From a virus: a stretch of DNA of 41,081 nucleotides. How positions within the stretch are numbered: position 1 is the first letter of the stretch; every line of letters starts with the position of its first letter. Below the pieces are notes generated by a model. That model had not been told where the DNA came from. It saw nothing but the letters and a program-made list of their open reading frames with translations, and made no database searches. The translations under genes were made by a program, and so were the position numbers. The stretch is taken from positions 1 to 41,081 of IMG/VR virus record IMGVR_UViG_3300032116_000486, one strand, 5' to 3'. Of the stretch, positions 20,062 to 26,447 are shown piece by piece.

Positions 20062-22128
20062 ATGCCCTCGAACTACCCGGCGAGCTTCGACTCGTTTGAA
20101 AATCCGACTGCGACGGACTCGTTGAACGATGCGCGGGTTCCGCATGCGAAGCAGCATGATGACGCGAACGACGCGATCGAGGCGATCGAGGCGACCCTCG
20201 GCCTGCATCCGCAGGGCACGTCGGCGACGGTCGACGCCCGCATCACGAAGGTGGAGGGGCGGGCGTTGCCGGCGACCGCTCCCGCGACGGGTGCCCCCGC
20301 GAAGTCCCCCGACATGGGGAAGACGCCGGTGGTGCAGGCTGACGGCTCGTACGCGCTCGGCGCGCCGTCCGGTGGCGGGGCGGCCCTGTCGGACGCTGCC
20401 CCCCACGATCCTGGGGCGACGGCAGCAGCGGGGACGGGCACGAAGGCGTCTCGCGACGATCACGTCCATCAGCGTGAGATCCCGATGCTGAAGCCCGCGG
20501 ACAAGATCGGAGCGGTCCTGACCCTCGACGCAGGCCGCACCGCCGCGTGGGTGGACCCGCTGGCCCTGGCGACGGTGGTCCCCGCTGATCTGGCGACGAC
20601 GGCGAAGGTTGGCACGGCCACAGAGGCCGCGAAAGCGGACCATGTGCATGCGCTACCCCTCGCGACGACAGCGCCCTCAGACCCCGCTGCTGTGGCCGCG
20701 AAGGGCGTCGCTGAACTGGCTGCCCGCGCTGACCATCAGCACAAGGCTGAACTGCCGGCGCACGTCGCCGCGGACGCCAACAAGGTGCTGACTGTCGACG
20801 CGTCGGGCACCACTGTCGCGTGGAAGCCGACCACCGACGTGACCGAGCTCAAGTCGGCGGTGGCGAACGAGGCCGCTCTCCCCGCTACGGGGAACACGGT
20901 TGGCGACATTCGGGTGACGCTGGACGACGGCAACATGCACGTGTGGATCGCTGCGACGGTGACGCCTGCTGTCGCGGCGCATTGGGACAAGATCGGTCCT
21001 GCCGCTGCGAACATGACGCTGGCGACGGTCGCGGCGAAGGACCCTGCCGCTGCCGCTGCTATCGGGGTCAGCACGTCCGCTGCCCGTGAGGATCACCAGC
21101 ACAAGGCTGAACTGCCCGCCCACGGTGCCGGGGACGCGAGCAAGTACCTCGCGGTGGACGTCGGGGGAGCCGCCGCGTGGAAGGCTCCAAGCCCGAGCAT
21201 CACGCCACTAGGCGTACATTTCATAGACCCTCCCGGATTCCCTATGATAAACGTGAACGCAGCGTCTGCGACTGCCAAGGTGAGCCTGACCGGACTCGCT
21301 AGCCTCCCCGTCGCGCACCGCCAGTTCTTCGTGGCTGGTGGGCTTATCAAGGTGGCGAGGGCATACAAGGGGACACCACGGACCTACCGCATCGTCAAGG
21401 ACTTCCCTGCTGCTGTGTGGACAGCGACTGATCCGATCCCAGAGGCTACTTGGGGCCCGCATGGAGCGGACGAGTATTTCGCTTGGGAAGACGTTGCGGC
21501 TGCTCTCGCTGACGGCGGCACGATGGGGAAATACGACTACGCCGTCCCGGAAATCCCCGTGCACACGGAGGACGAGAACTACAACGACATTCTGCGGGTA
21601 AGCCGCATGAACACCTACGAGTGGAGGGCTCCCACTCGGTTCGTTGAGCCGTCGTACACCGGGGATTGGACTCCCGCCGTCGGGACGGGGCGTTCCACGC
21701 TATTTAATAACAGCACAAAAGATCTTCCGCAAATGTGGTTCGCTTACGTACAGCAGTCCCCTTACAGGGCGTTGTTCAAGGCCGGTAACGTCATCAAGAT
21801 AACGGACAGGGATGGGCGTGGCGACTTCTACTACCGCATCATCAAGGACCTCCCCGACGCTATCTTCGACACCCCGCAGCCCGCTGGAGGACAGTGGATT
21901 GACTGCACCGTGTATGGCGAGACGGACCAATACATCGCTTGGGAGGACATCGCCTCCGCCGCTGCTGCTATCCATAGGGTGAAGGGCCCCAGCAGTGTCG
22001 GAGGATGGTCGGTGCAAGGCGATCTCTTTGTTCGGACGAAGGCTCCGAGGCTGCCTGCGTTCACCGCTGCCGACGCTGGCAAGACCCTTGCCATCAACCC
22101 TGCCGGTACCGGCTTGATGTGGAAGTGA
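20062..22128 (+). CDS. tail fibre / receptor-binding candidate
   Basis: A 688-residue protein from ATG 20062, preceded by GGAAGG. The start (MPSNYPASFDSFENPTATDS, then VPHAKQHDDANDAIEAIEATL) is a common actinophage fibre opening. Residues about 110-370 hold at least four Asp-His-x-His modules (DDHVHQ, ADHVHA, ADHQHK, EDHQHK) embedded in Ala-rich linkers, like the metal-binding HxH rings of trimeric fibres. The C-terminal part has two related copies of about 90 residues (PxTYRIVKDFPAAVW...FAWEDVAAA and FYYRIIKDLPDAIF...IAWEDIASA). The end (TLAINPAGTGLMWK) repeats the linker pattern. Confidence 0.75.
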   Translation: MPSNYPASFDSFENPTATDSLNDARVPHAKQHDDANDAIEAIEATLGLHPQGTSATVDARITKVEGRALPATAPATGAPAKSPDMGKTPVVQADGSYALGAPSGGGAALSDAAPHDPGATAAAGTGTKASRDDHVHQREIPMLKPADKIGAVLTLDAGRTAAWVDPLALATVVPADLATTAKVGTATEAAKADHVHALPLATTAPSDPAAVAAKGVAELAARADHQHKAELPAHVAADANKVLTVDASGTTVAWKPTTDVTELKSAVANEAALPATGNTVGDIRVTLDDGNMHVWIAATVTPAVAAHWDKIGPAAANMTLATVAAKDPAAAAAIGVSTSAAREDHQHKAELPAHGAGDASKYLAVDVGGAAAWKAPSPSITPLGVHFIDPPGFPMINVNAASATAKVSLTGLASLPVAHRQFFVAGGLIKVARAYKGTPRTYRIVKDFPAAVWTATDPIPEATWGPHGADEYFAWEDVAAALADGGTMGKYDYAVPEIPVHTEDENYNDILRVSRMNTYEWRAPTRFVEPSYTGDWTPAVGTGRSTLFNNSTKDLPQMWFAYVQQSPYRALFKAGNVIKITDRDGRGDFYYRIIKDLPDAIFDTPQPAGGQWIDCTVYGETDQYIAWEDIASAAAAIHRVKGPSSVGGWSVQGDLFVRTKAPRLPAFTAADAGKTLAINPAGTGLMWK

Positions 22129-22141
22129 CAGGAGGAATGTG

Positions 22142-22321
22142 ATGGCGCAGGACTACAAGGGGTATCAGATCCCTGAGTATCTGGAGATGGCTGACGCGGT
22201 GATCGCGTTTGAGGCGGAGCAGGACGCTGCGCGACAGGCCGCAATCGACCACGCCAAGAGCCTCGGATTCACCGATGCCATGATCGCCGTGATGTACCCG
22301 AACCTTGGTAAGAAGGAGTAG
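22142..22321 (+). CDS. small tail-region protein
   Basis: A 59-residue, mostly helical protein (YQIPEYLEMADAVIAFEAEQ, then QAAIDHAKSLGFTDAMIAVM). GGAGGAATGTG precedes the ATG at 22142; the GTG one codon earlier is a possible start. It lies between two fibre-type genes and may be a fibre accessory or chaperone. I do not recognise it. Confidence 0.55.
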   Translation: MAQDYKGYQIPEYLEMADAVIAFEAEQDAARQAAIDHAKSLGFTDAMIAVMYPNLGKKE

Positions 22322-22324
22322 CAG

Positions 22325-22417
22325 ATGCCACATCCGATTGACGAAGACCTCATCGAGACTGAGGTGGACGACGGCCCGGAGTTCAAGGACATCCCGGGCG
22401 AGGACTACGAGGCGTAA
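22325..22417 (+). CDS. 30-residue acidic protein
   Basis: A tiny open frame (MPHPIDEDLIETEVDDGPEF, then KDIPGEDYEA) with AAGAAGGAG just upstream, inside the end of the previous gene. It fits tightly in the row of small tail genes, but at this length coding status is uncertain. The N-terminus is reminiscent of the small acidic protein at 23288. Confidence 0.45.
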   Translation: MPHPIDEDLIETEVDDGPEFKDIPGEDYEA

Positions 22418-22437
22418 CGAGAAGAAGGAGTAGGAAC

Positions 22438-22638
22438 ATGCCACAGCCACACCAGGGTCGACTGTCGGGGCAGACGTATCAGGTTCCGACGTACACGGAG
22501 ATCGCGGACGGCCCGGCGGCGTTCATCGACTTCGCCGACTCCATCCCCGCCCCGGCGAAGCAAGGGCCGACGATCACATCCAGCACCGTGGCGGCAGCGG
22601 GCACCGCGGCTGTCGGCGACATCCACATCCAATACTGA
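22438..22638 (+). CDS. small structural-region protein
   Basis: A 66-residue protein with AGAAGGAG before the ATG. The sequence (GQTYQVPTYTEIADGPAAFIDFADSI, ending VGDIHIQY) has no helix-rich core and looks like a short beta or fibre-associated piece. It lies between two minor tail genes. I do not recognise the family. Confidence 0.58.
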   Translation: MPQPHQGRLSGQTYQVPTYTEIADGPAAFIDFADSIPAPAKQGPTITSSTVAAAGTAAVGDIHIQY

Positions 22639-22654
22639 GCTCGGAGGAGTCCTG

Positions 22655-23218
22655 ATGGCGCGTGCTCTGGATACGTGGGACGGGTCCGCGTGGAAACCAG
22701 CGAAGGTGCTGTCCGTCAACGACGGCACCACATGGAAACCCGCGAAGGGAGCCTGGGTGTACGACGGTGCCGCATGGCAGCAGTTCTGGCCCGTCGCGCC
22801 ACCCGTCAAGCCGTCACTCGCGTACACCGGGAACGGCCTGTTCATCATCCAGAACTACGACCCCGCCGTCGTCTACGCCGCGGTCGGCGGTGTGCAGACG
22901 GGCAACCAGTTCGTCGTCGGCAACGCCTCCGGTGACGCGACGCTGACGCCGGCGTGGTACGCGGGTGGCCCGACTGGCCCGGCCGCAGGCTGCCACCGCC
23001 GACCGATCACGTACACCGACAAGTGGACGGACACGACGCAGCCCGCGTACGCGGCGAACGTCGGTGCCGGCGCGGTCGGCCCCGCCTGTCCCTGGGGCGG
23101 TACTCACAACGGCACCGGGCTGTGCGTGTTCCCCTCCTCCGGGTACAACACGCGGACGAAGGACTCCGCGCCTGCGGGCTACACCGAGTCGTTCGGTGAA
23201 TGGTGGAAGGTCGACTAG
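22655..23218 (+). CDS. minor tail protein with WDG-type repeats
   Basis: A 187-residue protein with GGAGG before the ATG. The N-terminus holds three short repeats (TWDGSAWKPAKVLSVNDG, TTWKPAKGAWVYDG, AAWQQFWPV), common in actinophage minor tail proteins and resembling carbohydrate-binding aromatic repeats. The C-terminal half is Gly-rich, with paired cysteines (AGCHRRP, GPACPWGG, GLCVFPS). It ends the tail module, before a terminator. Confidence 0.65.
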   Translation: MARALDTWDGSAWKPAKVLSVNDGTTWKPAKGAWVYDGAAWQQFWPVAPPVKPSLAYTGNGLFIIQNYDPAVVYAAVGGVQTGNQFVVGNASGDATLTPAWYAGGPTGPAAGCHRRPITYTDKWTDTTQPAYAANVGAGAVGPACPWGGTHNGTGLCVFPSSGYNTRTKDSAPAGYTESFGEWWKVD

Positions 23219-23240
23219 ACCGCCACACAGCACTTCCCCT

Positions 23241-23268
23241 GACCCTCACCAATCTGGTGGGGGTCTTC
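23241..23268 (+). terminator. rho-independent-like terminator after tail genes
   Basis: GACCCTCACC pairs with GGTGGGGGTC (one G-T wobble) around the loop AATCT, followed by TTCTC. It sits 22 bases after the last tail gene and just before the small-gene cassette. Confidence 0.65.
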
Positions 23269-23287
23269 TCGTGAGAGGAGTAACACG

Positions 23288-23407
23288 ATGACCGAACCGA
23301 TGCACGACCCTGACGACGACTTCGAGCCGCTGCCGTTCGAGGACGGCCACGAAGACGACACAGAGGAGTCGCCGGCAGAAGACGACACAGAGGAGTCGCC
23401 GGCATGA
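23288..23407 (+). CDS. 39-residue acidic repeat protein
   Basis: A short acidic protein ending in two identical nine-residue repeats, EDDTEESPA, encoded by perfect 27-base copies (23351-23377, 23378-23404). AGAGGAG precedes the ATG. Its stop overlaps the next start (ATGA), which supports coding. Function is unknown; a tail-module acidic tag or DNA mimic would be speculation. Confidence 0.55.
   Translation: MTEPMHDPDDDFEPLPFEDGHEDDTEESPAEDDTEESPA
23351..23404 (+). repeat. perfect 27-bp tandem duplication
   Basis: Two adjacent identical 27-base units, in frame inside the acidic 39-residue gene, encoding EDDTEESPA twice. Identity at every third position indicates a recent duplication. Confidence 0.85.
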
Positions 23408-23793
23408 GAACAGGAGCCCAGGCGATTGACTGGATGATGCACCAGATCAACCACCCGTCACAGGATTGGCGTTGCAAATGCCAGTCCAGCGTTAGGCAGG
23501 CTCTGGGCCTCCCCGCGTGGGCGGCCAGTGCAAAAATCGCCCACGATCGGACCCCGAAGTCTGAGCTTCACCACACCACGCCAGACAAGGTTCCGCCTGG
23601 GGCGATCTGCTATGGCCTCCTGAACCACACGTACGGCCATGCGTGGCTGGCCGGTCACAACGGCAACGGTTTCTCCGTGGACTACAAGCGACGGGGCCAG
23701 ATTGACAGGGTGCCGCTTGCTCTGCCGCATTGGACCCACGACCAGAAGGTCATCTGGACCCTCTGGACTCCGTACGGGCACATCAAGCCATGA
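23404..23793 (+). CDS. small cysteine/histidine hydrolase-like protein (candidate endolysin)
   Basis: A 129-residue protein whose layout resembles CHAP/NlpC-P60 papain-like peptidases: an N-terminal helix with a Cys (WRCKCQSSVRQALGLP, Cys24/26), then a strand with GHAWLAG (His79) and an acidic residue in FSVDYK (Asp93). The opening MRTGAQAIDWMMHQ also recalls actinophage lysin-type proteins. It would cleave peptidoglycan peptides. It overlaps its neighbours as ATGA. It is short for a complete endolysin and has no wall-binding domain. The catalytic call is by motif order only. Confidence 0.55.
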   Translation: MRTGAQAIDWMMHQINHPSQDWRCKCQSSVRQALGLPAWAASAKIAHDRTPKSELHHTTPDKVPPGAICYGLLNHTYGHAWLAGHNGNGFSVDYKRRGQIDRVPLALPHWTHDQKVIWTLWTPYGHIKP

Positions 23794-23939
23794 GCGACGG
23801 GTTGGTGGAGGCGATGCTCAGGGCTCAGATAGTGGCTGAGATCGCCTCTGCCATCCCGAAGGAGATTGTCACCGACTGGGAACACGGATACAGCAAGGGC
23901 CTAAAAAAGGCCATGGAGATAGCGAGGGACAAGGCATGA
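23790..23939 (+). CDS. 49-residue helical protein
   Basis: Starts at the ATG overlapping the previous stop (ATGA at 23790). The protein is a single amphipathic helix-rich chain (VEAMLRAQIVAEIASAIPKE ... GYSKGLKKAMEIARDKA). It is part of the hydrolase-membrane protein cassette and its stop overlaps the next start. Function unknown. Confidence 0.55.
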   Translation: MSDGLVEAMLRAQIVAEIASAIPKEIVTDWEHGYSKGLKKAMEIARDKA

Positions 23940-24445
23940 CCGACGGCAAGCGCGTCACGATCTTCTTCGTAGCCCTGATCGGGGTGCTGTCCTTGACGCT
24001 GGTGGCCGCTGTCGTGGCTAATGCTGGGGTGTGGCTTCAGCAGTACGGCAAGGCTGAGAGCGTGGCCTGCGAGGAGGGCTGGGGCGAGTCGTGGGCGATG
24101 TGGGTGAACGACGGCACGGGTGGCCCGGTCTGCACTCGTGAAGTTGATGACCCGTCCCAGCCAGTCCCCGCTGTCGAGCCTGCCGCTCCCTCCGGCCCCC
24201 AATACGCATGGGTCCGTCTTGGCACGGTGACGCTCATTCCGGGCCAGAACGGTGCCGGGTCGCTTCCGCTGAACGGATGCGCCACGAACCCCAGCGGCCT
24301 GTACACAGGCAGCCCCCTGGACATGCGTGCCGAGAACCCTGATGTCAGGGTGACGTGGTATCCCGACACCCGCTTTTACATCCTGAGAAACCCGACGACT
24401 GCGACCATCACGACTGTCGTTGAGGTCGAGTGTGAGGTCTTGTGA
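23936..24445 (+). CDS. membrane-anchored extracytoplasmic protein
   Basis: A 169-residue protein with one N-terminal membrane helix (about residues 7-30: VTIFFVALIGVLSLTLVAAV) and a mostly extracytoplasmic remainder. That part has cysteines at about 45, 66, 114 and 166, a Pro/Val/Glu linker and a beta-rich end. As the last gene after a hydrolase-like gene it could serve in lysis (holin or spanin-like) or in superinfection exclusion. It ends just before the paired terminators. Confidence 0.58.
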   Translation: MTDGKRVTIFFVALIGVLSLTLVAAVVANAGVWLQQYGKAESVACEEGWGESWAMWVNDGTGGPVCTREVDDPSQPVPAVEPAAPSGPQYAWVRLGTVTLIPGQNGAGSLPLNGCATNPSGLYTGSPLDMRAENPDVRVTWYPDTRFYILRNPTTATITTVVEVECEVL

Positions 24446-24475
24446 AACTTCCACGAGTGCCCGACCCCATGATCC

Positions 24476-24492
24476 CCCCGCCCGGTGCGGGG
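24476..24492. terminator. hairpin with CCGGT loop
   Basis: CCCCGC pairs with GCGGGG around CCGGT, with a C-run before it. It may add to termination at the end of the left arm. The loop equals that of the leader hairpins at 2953 and 5389. Confidence 0.45.
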
Positions 24493-24522
24493 TAGCACCA
24501 CCCTCCACAGCACCAAAGCGAA

Positions 24523-24560
24523 GCCCCCCACCCCCAGTCACTCGACTGGAGGTGGGGGGC
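24523..24560. terminator. bidirectional terminator between converging operons
   Basis: Bases 24523-24539 pair with 24544-24560 (17 positions, one mismatch) around a four-base loop. It lies exactly between the rightward late genes, ending at 24445, and the leftward operon, ending at 24570, so it can stop both. TCT follows on the + strand and CTT on the other. Confidence 0.8.
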
Positions 24561-24569
24561 TCTGCTGCG

Positions 24570-24773
24570 TTACCGGGCGGTGAAGTAGGACACGACGCCG
24601 ACGACAACGGACGCTGCCAGGAAGGCAACGGCCGCGACGGCCGACGCGGTGGCGATGAGCGGGATGACGTAGGTCTTGTCCGGTGTCCAGCCCCCGTAGA
24701 TCAGGGCTCCGATGGCGGCGAGGACGAACATGACGACCGACGTGAGGCCGAGGATGACGGCGAGGCGGCTCAT
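24570..24773 (-). CDS. two-helix membrane protein
   Basis: A 67-residue protein, last in the leftward operon. It has two membrane helices (about 5-27, VILGLTSVVMFVLAAIGALI, and 38-63, PLIATASAVAAVAFLAASVV) joined by a short loop. It overlaps the previous gene by four bases. It could be a holin-like or membrane-exclusion protein. The operon appears to be driven from the lysogeny region, which argues for a role other than lysis. Confidence 0.55.
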   Translation of the reverse strand: MSRLAVILGLTSVVMFVLAAIGALIYGGWTPDKTYVIPLIATASAVAAVAFLAASVVVGVVSYFTAR

Positions 24774-24982
24774 CGCTTGCCCCTAGCCTTGCGGACGGTC
24801 ATGCGGTCGATGCCGGCGAGCCGGGCGGCCTCATGCTCGTAGCCGCCCGCATCGCAGTACTCGACCACGCCGGCCAGCACCTCCGCGTAGATCGCGGCCT
24901 GCTTCTCCCGCGCCTTCGCCAGGGCCTTGCCCTTGGCTTTCAGCGCCAGTCCCAGCCCCAACTCGTAATCCTTGAGCTCCAT
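24770..24982 (-). CDS. small HTH-like protein
   Basis: Start taken at the ATG at 24982, overlapping the previous stop; 70 residues. The middle is a Lys/Ala-rich helix (LALKAKGKALAKAREKQAAI). The C-terminus (HEAARLAGIDRMTVRKARGK) looks like the recognition half of a helix-turn-helix, similar to small phage DNA-binding proteins. A regulatory role inside this operon is an inference. Confidence 0.55.
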   Translation of the reverse strand: MELKDYELGLGLALKAKGKALAKAREKQAAIYAEVLAGVVEYCDAGGYEHEAARLAGIDRMTVRKARGKR

Positions 24983-25170
24983 CAGGTGGTGTCCTTTCTC
25001 GGTGTGATCGTGACGGTGATATCGGTGTCGTTGCCGTGCCCCTCGACCTCGATGACGTACGAGGTGTGGAACGCGCACATGGTCTCGGTCAGGTCGCCCA
25101 GGTCAGGGTCGACGCGGACGATCGTGAAGCGGGGCTCGTCTTCGCAGTCGACCCACGGGCAGGCGGCCAT
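24982..25170 (-). CDS. 62-residue Cys/His protein
   Basis: Has CPWVDC near the start and MCAFHTSY in the middle (Cys4, Cys9, Cys32, His35), which could bind one zinc. The rest is beta-rich (YVIEVEGHGNDTDITVTITP). Overlaps of one base on both sides show a compact operon. Not recognised. Confidence 0.52.
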   Translation of the reverse strand: MAACPWVDCEDEPRFTIVRVDPDLGDLTETMCAFHTSYVIEVEGHGNDTDITVTITPRKDTT

Positions 25171-25418
25171 CAGGCGTTCCTGTAGGCGCGAATGTGGCGC
25201 TTGATCTTCTCGATGGCCGGGTTGTCGTACTCCTCGAACTCCCAGGGCGCGGCCTCATCGAGGAGACCCCACTTGCACAGGCGGTCGATGAAGTCCTCCC
25301 AGTCGATCCGCTCGTCGTCCGAGAACCAGCCGTCGTACACCTCTTCCGCGGCCGTCAGCATCGCCGGCGTCACGTCGGCTGCCGTGGACGGGTAGAAGAT
25401 GGCGTTGAGGTCAGGCAT
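25170..25418 (-). CDS. 82-residue acidic protein
   Basis: An acidic, aromatic-rich helical protein (EEVYDGWFSDDERIDWEDFIDRL ... PWEFEEYDNPAIEKIKRHIRA). It overlaps the upstream gene by eight bases and the downstream gene by one. I do not recognise it. Small acidic phage proteins sometimes inhibit host enzymes, but nothing here shows that. Confidence 0.52.
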   Translation of the reverse strand: MPDLNAIFYPSTAADVTPAMLTAAEEVYDGWFSDDERIDWEDFIDRLCKWGLLDEAAPWEFEEYDNPAIEKIKRHIRAYRNA

Positions 25419-25584
25419 CGGTGGCCTCCAGGGTGTGCGGGCCGCCCTGGTGCTGCTCGCACAGCGGGACCGGGCCGGACTGCGTCTGCCACAGAACCTT
25501 GGCCTGCTTGCCGCAGGAGCAGCGCACGTCCTTGCCGGCGCTGAAGCGGGCGTACAGCGTGCGGGCGTTCATCGGTAACCCCAT
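25411..25584 (-). CDS. 57-residue zinc-ribbon-like protein
   Basis: Start taken at 25584, where ATG overlaps the previous stop; a second in-frame ATG lies four codons later. The protein has RCSCGKQAKVLW and PLCEQHQGG, a CxC...CxxH set that could hold zinc. Function unknown. Confidence 0.52.
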   Translation of the reverse strand: MGLPMNARTLYARFSAGKDVRCSCGKQAKVLWQTQSGPVPLCEQHQGGPHTLEATDA

Positions 25585-25769
25585 CACTGCTCCCCGATGG
25601 TCTCGTAGCCGAGGTCGGTGCGGGCCTGCCGCTTGTTCTCCTGCAACGGCACACCGGCCTTCCGTGCGGCGGCGTACTTCGCGGACGCGGCACGCTTGCA
25701 CGCGATGCACGCCCCCTGGTTGTTGCGGCCCAGGACCGCTAGGTCGTGGTTCTTCTTGCACTTCTCCAT
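25584..25769 (-). CDS. small C-x3-H-C-x2-C zinc protein, paralogue A
   Basis: Start at the ATG at 25769 behind GAGAGGAA; 61 residues. Cys4, His8, Cys21 and Cys24 make a compact zinc site (CKKNHD ... GACIACKR), followed by a basic helix (ASAKYAAARKAGVPLQENKR). A clear relative lies at 40301-40537; residues 46-55 (KRQARTDLGY) are identical. The same Cys/His pattern occurs as a C-terminal domain in the HNH nuclease at 28954, so this may be a free-standing version of a nuclease-associated DNA-binding module. Its promoter region carries a TGTAG-N6-CTACA operator. Confidence 0.65.
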   Translation of the reverse strand: MEKCKKNHDLAVLGRNNQGACIACKRAASAKYAAARKAGVPLQENKRQARTDLGYETIGEQ

Positions 25770-25792
25770 GATGGTTCCTCTCTTCGCTGATA

Positions 25793-25808
25793 TGTAGATG
25801 GTACTACA
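25793..25808 (-). promoter_or_regulatory. operator copy 2 (TGTAG-N6-CTACA) over a -10 box
   Basis: A 5-bp inverted repeat with a six-base spacer, 23 bases before the ATG at 25769. On the - strand a possible -35 TTACTG (25821-25826) and -10 TACCAT (25798-25803) stand 17 bases apart, so the operator would block the -10 element. The same palindrome, with the same spacer length and a similar downstream leader, lies at 26130-26145. Confidence 0.6.
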
Positions 25809-26106
25809 GATTGGTAGATGCAGTAACACGCTTGTTGTGGTTCGACACCTTGATCGCGGTGCACAGCACCACGGCCGGCCACGTCAGCAGGATCGACAGG
25901 CCCAGGGTGAACACGGCCAGGACGACGGACGACAGCAGCCACAGCGTGCCCCACAGCCCACCGGCGTAGAACGCGCCCAGCGGGCCGAAGAACAACGTCA
26001 ACAGCGTCGCGGCCGCAACCGACTTCGGGGGCTGCTGGACGACCACGACCACCGGCCCAGTGGGGGCGGCGGGGCGTTCGCGGTAGACGGGGACGATGTC
26101 AGACAT
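25804..26106 (-). CDS. TM2-like membrane protein
   Basis: A 100-residue protein, first in the leftward operon, with GAGAGAGGAA before the ATG. A Pro/Val-rich N-terminus (VPVYRERPAAPTGPVVVVVQ) is followed by two membrane helices (about 30-55 and 58-88), with GPLGAFYAGGLWGTLWLL resembling the TM2-domain motif. Prophage-expressed membrane proteins of this size often alter the host envelope or block superinfection, but that role is untested here. The stop codon overlaps operator copy 2. Confidence 0.58.
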   Translation of the reverse strand: MSDIVPVYRERPAAPTGPVVVVVQQPPKSVAAATLLTLFFGPLGAFYAGGLWGTLWLLSSVVLAVFTLGLSILLTWPAVVLCTAIKVSNHNKRVTASTNL

Positions 26107-26129
26107 TGGGGTTCCTCTCTCTTGGCTGA

Positions 26130-26145
26130 TGTAGAAGAGCCTACA
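26130..26145 (-). promoter_or_regulatory. operator copy 1 (TGTAG-N6-CTACA) in the leftward promoter
   Basis: On the - strand, -35 TTGGAC (26162-26167), an 18-base spacer and -10 TAGGCT (26138-26143) form a good sigma-70-type promoter reading into the leftward operon. The palindrome covers the -10 box. A regulator bound here would repress the operon. Confidence 0.62.
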
Positions 26146-26184
26146 CCATGTCTGGGCAGATGTCCAAATCGGGGCGCCAGCCCC

Positions 26185-26213
26185 ATGTCAGACCCTTGCC
26201 CTACCCTGGGAAC
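26185..26213 (+). promoter_or_regulatory. leaderless promoter of the DUF3263-like gene
   Basis: TACCCT at 26202-26207 is followed by exactly six bases and then the ATG at 26214, so transcription would start at or next to the A of ATG. The 11-base element ATGTCAGACCC (26185-26195) lies in the spacer, as in the promoter at 27736. No good -35 is visible, so an activator may be needed. Confidence 0.55.
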
Positions 26214-26447
26214 ATGAACGACAACGACAAGGCGATCCTCGACTTCGCCGCCCGGACCTACCGCTACCCCGGCGCGCAAGCCGAAGCCATCACCACCGAA
26301 CTCGACATGCGGCCCACCCGCTACTGGCAGCGCCTCAACCACCTGCTGGACGACCCGCAGGCGCTCGCCTACGCGCCCACCACGGTCAACCGCTACCGGC
26401 GGCTACGCGACCGCGCGCACCGCAGCCAGCGCAGCATCATCATCTGA
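26214..26447 (+). CDS. DUF3263-like protein
   Basis: A 77-residue basic protein. ILDFAARTYRYPGAQAEAIT, then MRPTRYWQRLNHLLDDPQAL and TVNRYRRLRDRAHR, match the DUF3263 family of small actinobacterial proteins, which look like HTH DNA-binding proteins. It is probably made from a leaderless mRNA. It faces the integrase gene and overlaps its end by 45 bases in the opposite direction, so the two transcripts may interfere. A role in the lysogeny choice is inferred from position. Confidence 0.68.
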   Translation: MNDNDKAILDFAARTYRYPGAQAEAITTELDMRPTRYWQRLNHLLDDPQALAYAPTTVNRYRRLRDRAHRSQRSIII

